Assembly (NCBI GenBank): GCA_037349315.1 | Contig: JBAIAC010000027.1 | Coordinates: forward strand, 5,208,001-5,272,000 | Direction: 5' to 3' | Source: Chelydra serpentina | Lineage: Eukaryota; Chordata; Testudines; Chelydridae | Length of the DNA: 64,000 bases | Shown here: in pieces, positions 61,331-64,000 of the stretch | How the letters are laid out: every line of letters begins with the position of its first letter | How positions within the stretch are numbered: the first letter of the stretch is position 1 | Notes under the pieces: model-generated | Seen by the model: only the letters and a program-made list of their open reading frames with translations | Told to the model about the DNA's origin: nothing | Databases searched by the model: none | Program-made: the position numbers and the translations under genes

Positions 61331-63194
61331 AATACTGGGAAAGCTAGTTATTCGTGTAGACATGTTGAGCAAAAGGTAGCTTGGGTTCAAAGTGACATCT
61401 AGTTCACACTACTTCTATGTGAATTCAATTGAGGAATGCTTTACTTTGTCCCTAGCTTTAAGTTTGTCAGATATTTCAGAAAGTTCTGGATCAGCCTCTC
61501 ATGTATGTTACTCCTTTTGCCAGTAGAGCTCAGATTGTCACCTTTATGGTGGCAGTTCTTCTCCTTGAAGAATAGTTTGTGCCTTATGGGAGTGCATGCA
61601 TGGCTGCAACATAATTCTGACATGCACTATAGTGCAGGAAAGAAATTAGGCACTCCAGTTGTTATAATGAAATTGGCTGATGATAATGAAGGGCAGGTGC
61701 CAAAATCACAATTCTCACTTGGAACTGCAATTCCTATTTTGGAAAGATTAAACACTTAGTATTACTGATTGAGATTAAATACATTTAACATACAACAGAT
61801 ACTTAGATGCATATTCCCCTTTTCCAGACCTGTCATATTTATACAGAATAACACACACACATAATATAGTAATATAAGAGAGAAGTTAGTTTGCTTACAA
61901 AAATTCTGACTGCTATTGATTTGGATTAACAGATGCAAACTGTGGTTTGCTACCACAGTCTTCGTGGATCAATATACATAAGCCCAAAACTAGAAACTGT
62001 TTTTAGCTTATTTTCATACTTCTCTTTTACTGCTTTCAAATTCTGCTGAGTTAATTTTAAATGATCAAAACACTGGTGCCGCTAGCACCGATAAACGTGT
62101 ATGTATTGCCTACAAAATGTGTATGAAAATTGGCGTGTCAAGCAATGCTGATCTCTATAATACATTCATGTAAGCAGTATTGTGTATGATAGAGGTTCTT
62201 AGGTAAGTACATAGGCAGTTGGACCAAATTAAGCTATAACCCATTGCCATAAATGATTGAGCTTTGCTGGCTATGTTACTGCATTTTACATTAGCAGTTA
62301 GCACCCAAAAATCACAAGTCCTATTGCCAAGGGGTTAAATAATACTTGGTCTGTAGAGAAAGTGCCATCCTGCTTATGATGCAGATTCATTTTATGGTTG
62401 TACTCATTTAATCAGGCTTAAGTCCTTTTTCTTTCCTTTATGGGCTGCGGCAGCAGGTGTCCTACTATGGGGTTTTCAGGCATTTGAGACCAAGCATTCA
62501 ACTGCTTCTACCATGAAACACTGAAAACGGTGTATGACAAAGACAGTCAGGAAAAATATAGAGTTTGTACTGATCCCAGAGATAAGAACCGTGGATTCTC
62601 TCCTCTTCTTAGTGTTTGCCATAAGTAGTACATTGCGATGGCTTTCCTTTAGGCCAGTTTACCTAAATCTTAGTGATCAGTTTGCATCAGAATTGGATTA
62701 AGGCACTCTTTTCTTTGGATACTGCTAATTTAAGAATTAGATTTTTTTTTTTTAGGCAGGTGAATGCATTACTACTTGAGTCAGAAGCTAATTTACTTTT
62801 TCAAATAGCTGATTTATATGATGCACTGAATCATGAAAACTTGAGTCTCATGCCGATCGGTCTCTGATATTTAGTCCAGTTATTGGAGGGATATAGGAGG
62901 GGTGTGGGAAAATTTTATCCTCTGAAAAAGATTGATAATACATTCTGCTCTCACATGGTTATTCATATGTGTCATTTAAATACTTTGTGTCTCATTTTAA
63001 GCCTCAGAGCTAAAATGAGAGCATGTTTTAAAGCAGTTGGGAACTAGAATATGATGCTTTATATTAGAAATTGATATAGCAGATATGTTTGTAAGTATAT
63101 AGAAAATGATTGCTCAGATAGACAGCCTACATATACTAATGCAGAGCCAGGCTTTGCCACCCTTCTCTGTATTGAGTATTTTATTATGCAGTAA

Positions 63195-63450
63195 CCCTAC
63201 TCAGAGTTGTTTTGGCTACCAGTACGTTTCTGGGTGAAATTAAGGGTACTGCTTTTAATCTTTAATGCCCTAACTTGTTTGGGCCTTGGTTCCCTGAGAG
63301 GTCACCTTTCACCCCCATGTCATTTGACTTTGGGGAAGCCCTCAAGCTGGGACTCCCTCATAGTAAATGAGAGGATGCTTCTGGCAGGTTATTCTCCTTG
63401 ACAGGTCCTCTACTGTGGAATTCATTTCTCTCCTTAGTCAGCCCAGATTT
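63195..63450 (+). mobile_element. L2-type LINE ORF2 C-terminal fragment, plus strand
   Basis: The frame gives WLPVRFWVKLRVLLLIFNAL, then a GSLRGHLSPPCHLTLGKPSS block. This corresponds to the HWLPVxxRVxFKxLLLxxKAL segment of L2-clade elements. It breaks after about 64 codons. Confidence 0.7.
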
Positions 63451-64000
63451 TTTTTTAAATTATTATTATTATTATTTTTTAACATTCAGGAAATGTTTCC
63501 TTGCTTGAAGGTATCGAGGGAAGCTCAAGGTTACAAGTGAAGTTTAGGAATGTGGTCCTGTGATATAGTTGGGTAGCTTTTCTGTAGATTTTCTGGCAGA
63601 ATCTATTAATTGGAAAACTGATGAACTAAAAAGTATTGGAAAGTATAAAACTTTCTAAGTGTGTTTCAGATTTTAGGAGGTGCTTTGAATAGGCAGCAGA
63701 TAATTCATAATAAATATAATAAAGATATAGGTCACAAAAGTATATTGCTATTTAACTATCTGGTGCTAGAACAGAGACTTTAGACAATTAGAAATATGCT
63801 GAAGACAGAAGATACTGGAAATGCAAGTGTTGAACATTTGTTAGGCAAATCCCTAAAACATATCACCCAATGTTTTTTGCTGTCACCAAAAAATGTCACT
63901 GGTGCTTTATGGAAATACAGTTGCAAGTCAGGTTATTAGATGGTTAATAAAAGGCCTCTTTAGGCTCAATTCTACAAACCCTTATGCTTGCACATAAATC

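Overview
The window is vertebrate nuclear DNA and almost certainly comes from a cryptodiran (hidden-necked) turtle. Two copies of a tRNA-derived SINE with a CR1-like tail, of the type found in cryptodiran turtles, lie at 6311-6490 and 45430-45620. They sit among CR1 LINEs, hAT-type MITEs, L2/L3-like LINE ends and CORE-SINE copies, which is a typical turtle repeat mix. Species cannot be set from sequence reading alone.

One protein-coding gene explains the window: BRIP1 (FANCJ/BACH1), the DEAH-box, XPD-like 5'-3' DNA helicase of the Fanconi anaemia and BRCA1 pathway, on the + strand. Ten internal exons are visible, equivalent to human exons 7-16. All have GT/AG borders and they join into one uninterrupted frame of 1,758 nt (586 codons, about human residues 210-793). 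They carry helicase motif Ia, the four cysteines of the 4Fe-4S cluster, the DEAH box, and motifs III, IV and V. The promoter, Walker A exon, motif VI and the BRCA1-binding tail lie outside the window. Nine of the ten exons have the length I recall for human; exon 12 is two codons longer.

Layout: 1-10341 is the end of intron 6, with a hAT end, a CR1, a gag zinc-knuckle fragment and a myosin heavy chain processed pseudogene split by a TA-flanked MITE. Exons 7-14 lie at 10342-22159. Intron 14 (22160-57892, 35.7 kb) fills over half the window and holds palindromic GC-rich repeats, CR1, a Penelope-like fragment, a solo LTR with an antisense promoter layout, and a hAT element rearranged into a large inverted repeat. 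Exons 15 and 16 are at 57893-58052 and 59346-59467, followed by the first 4.5 kb of intron 16.

I saw no second intact gene, no structural RNA gene, no CRISPR array and no bacterial-type system. What is new here is mostly the structure of individual mobile elements and a few lineage-specific features of BRIP1.
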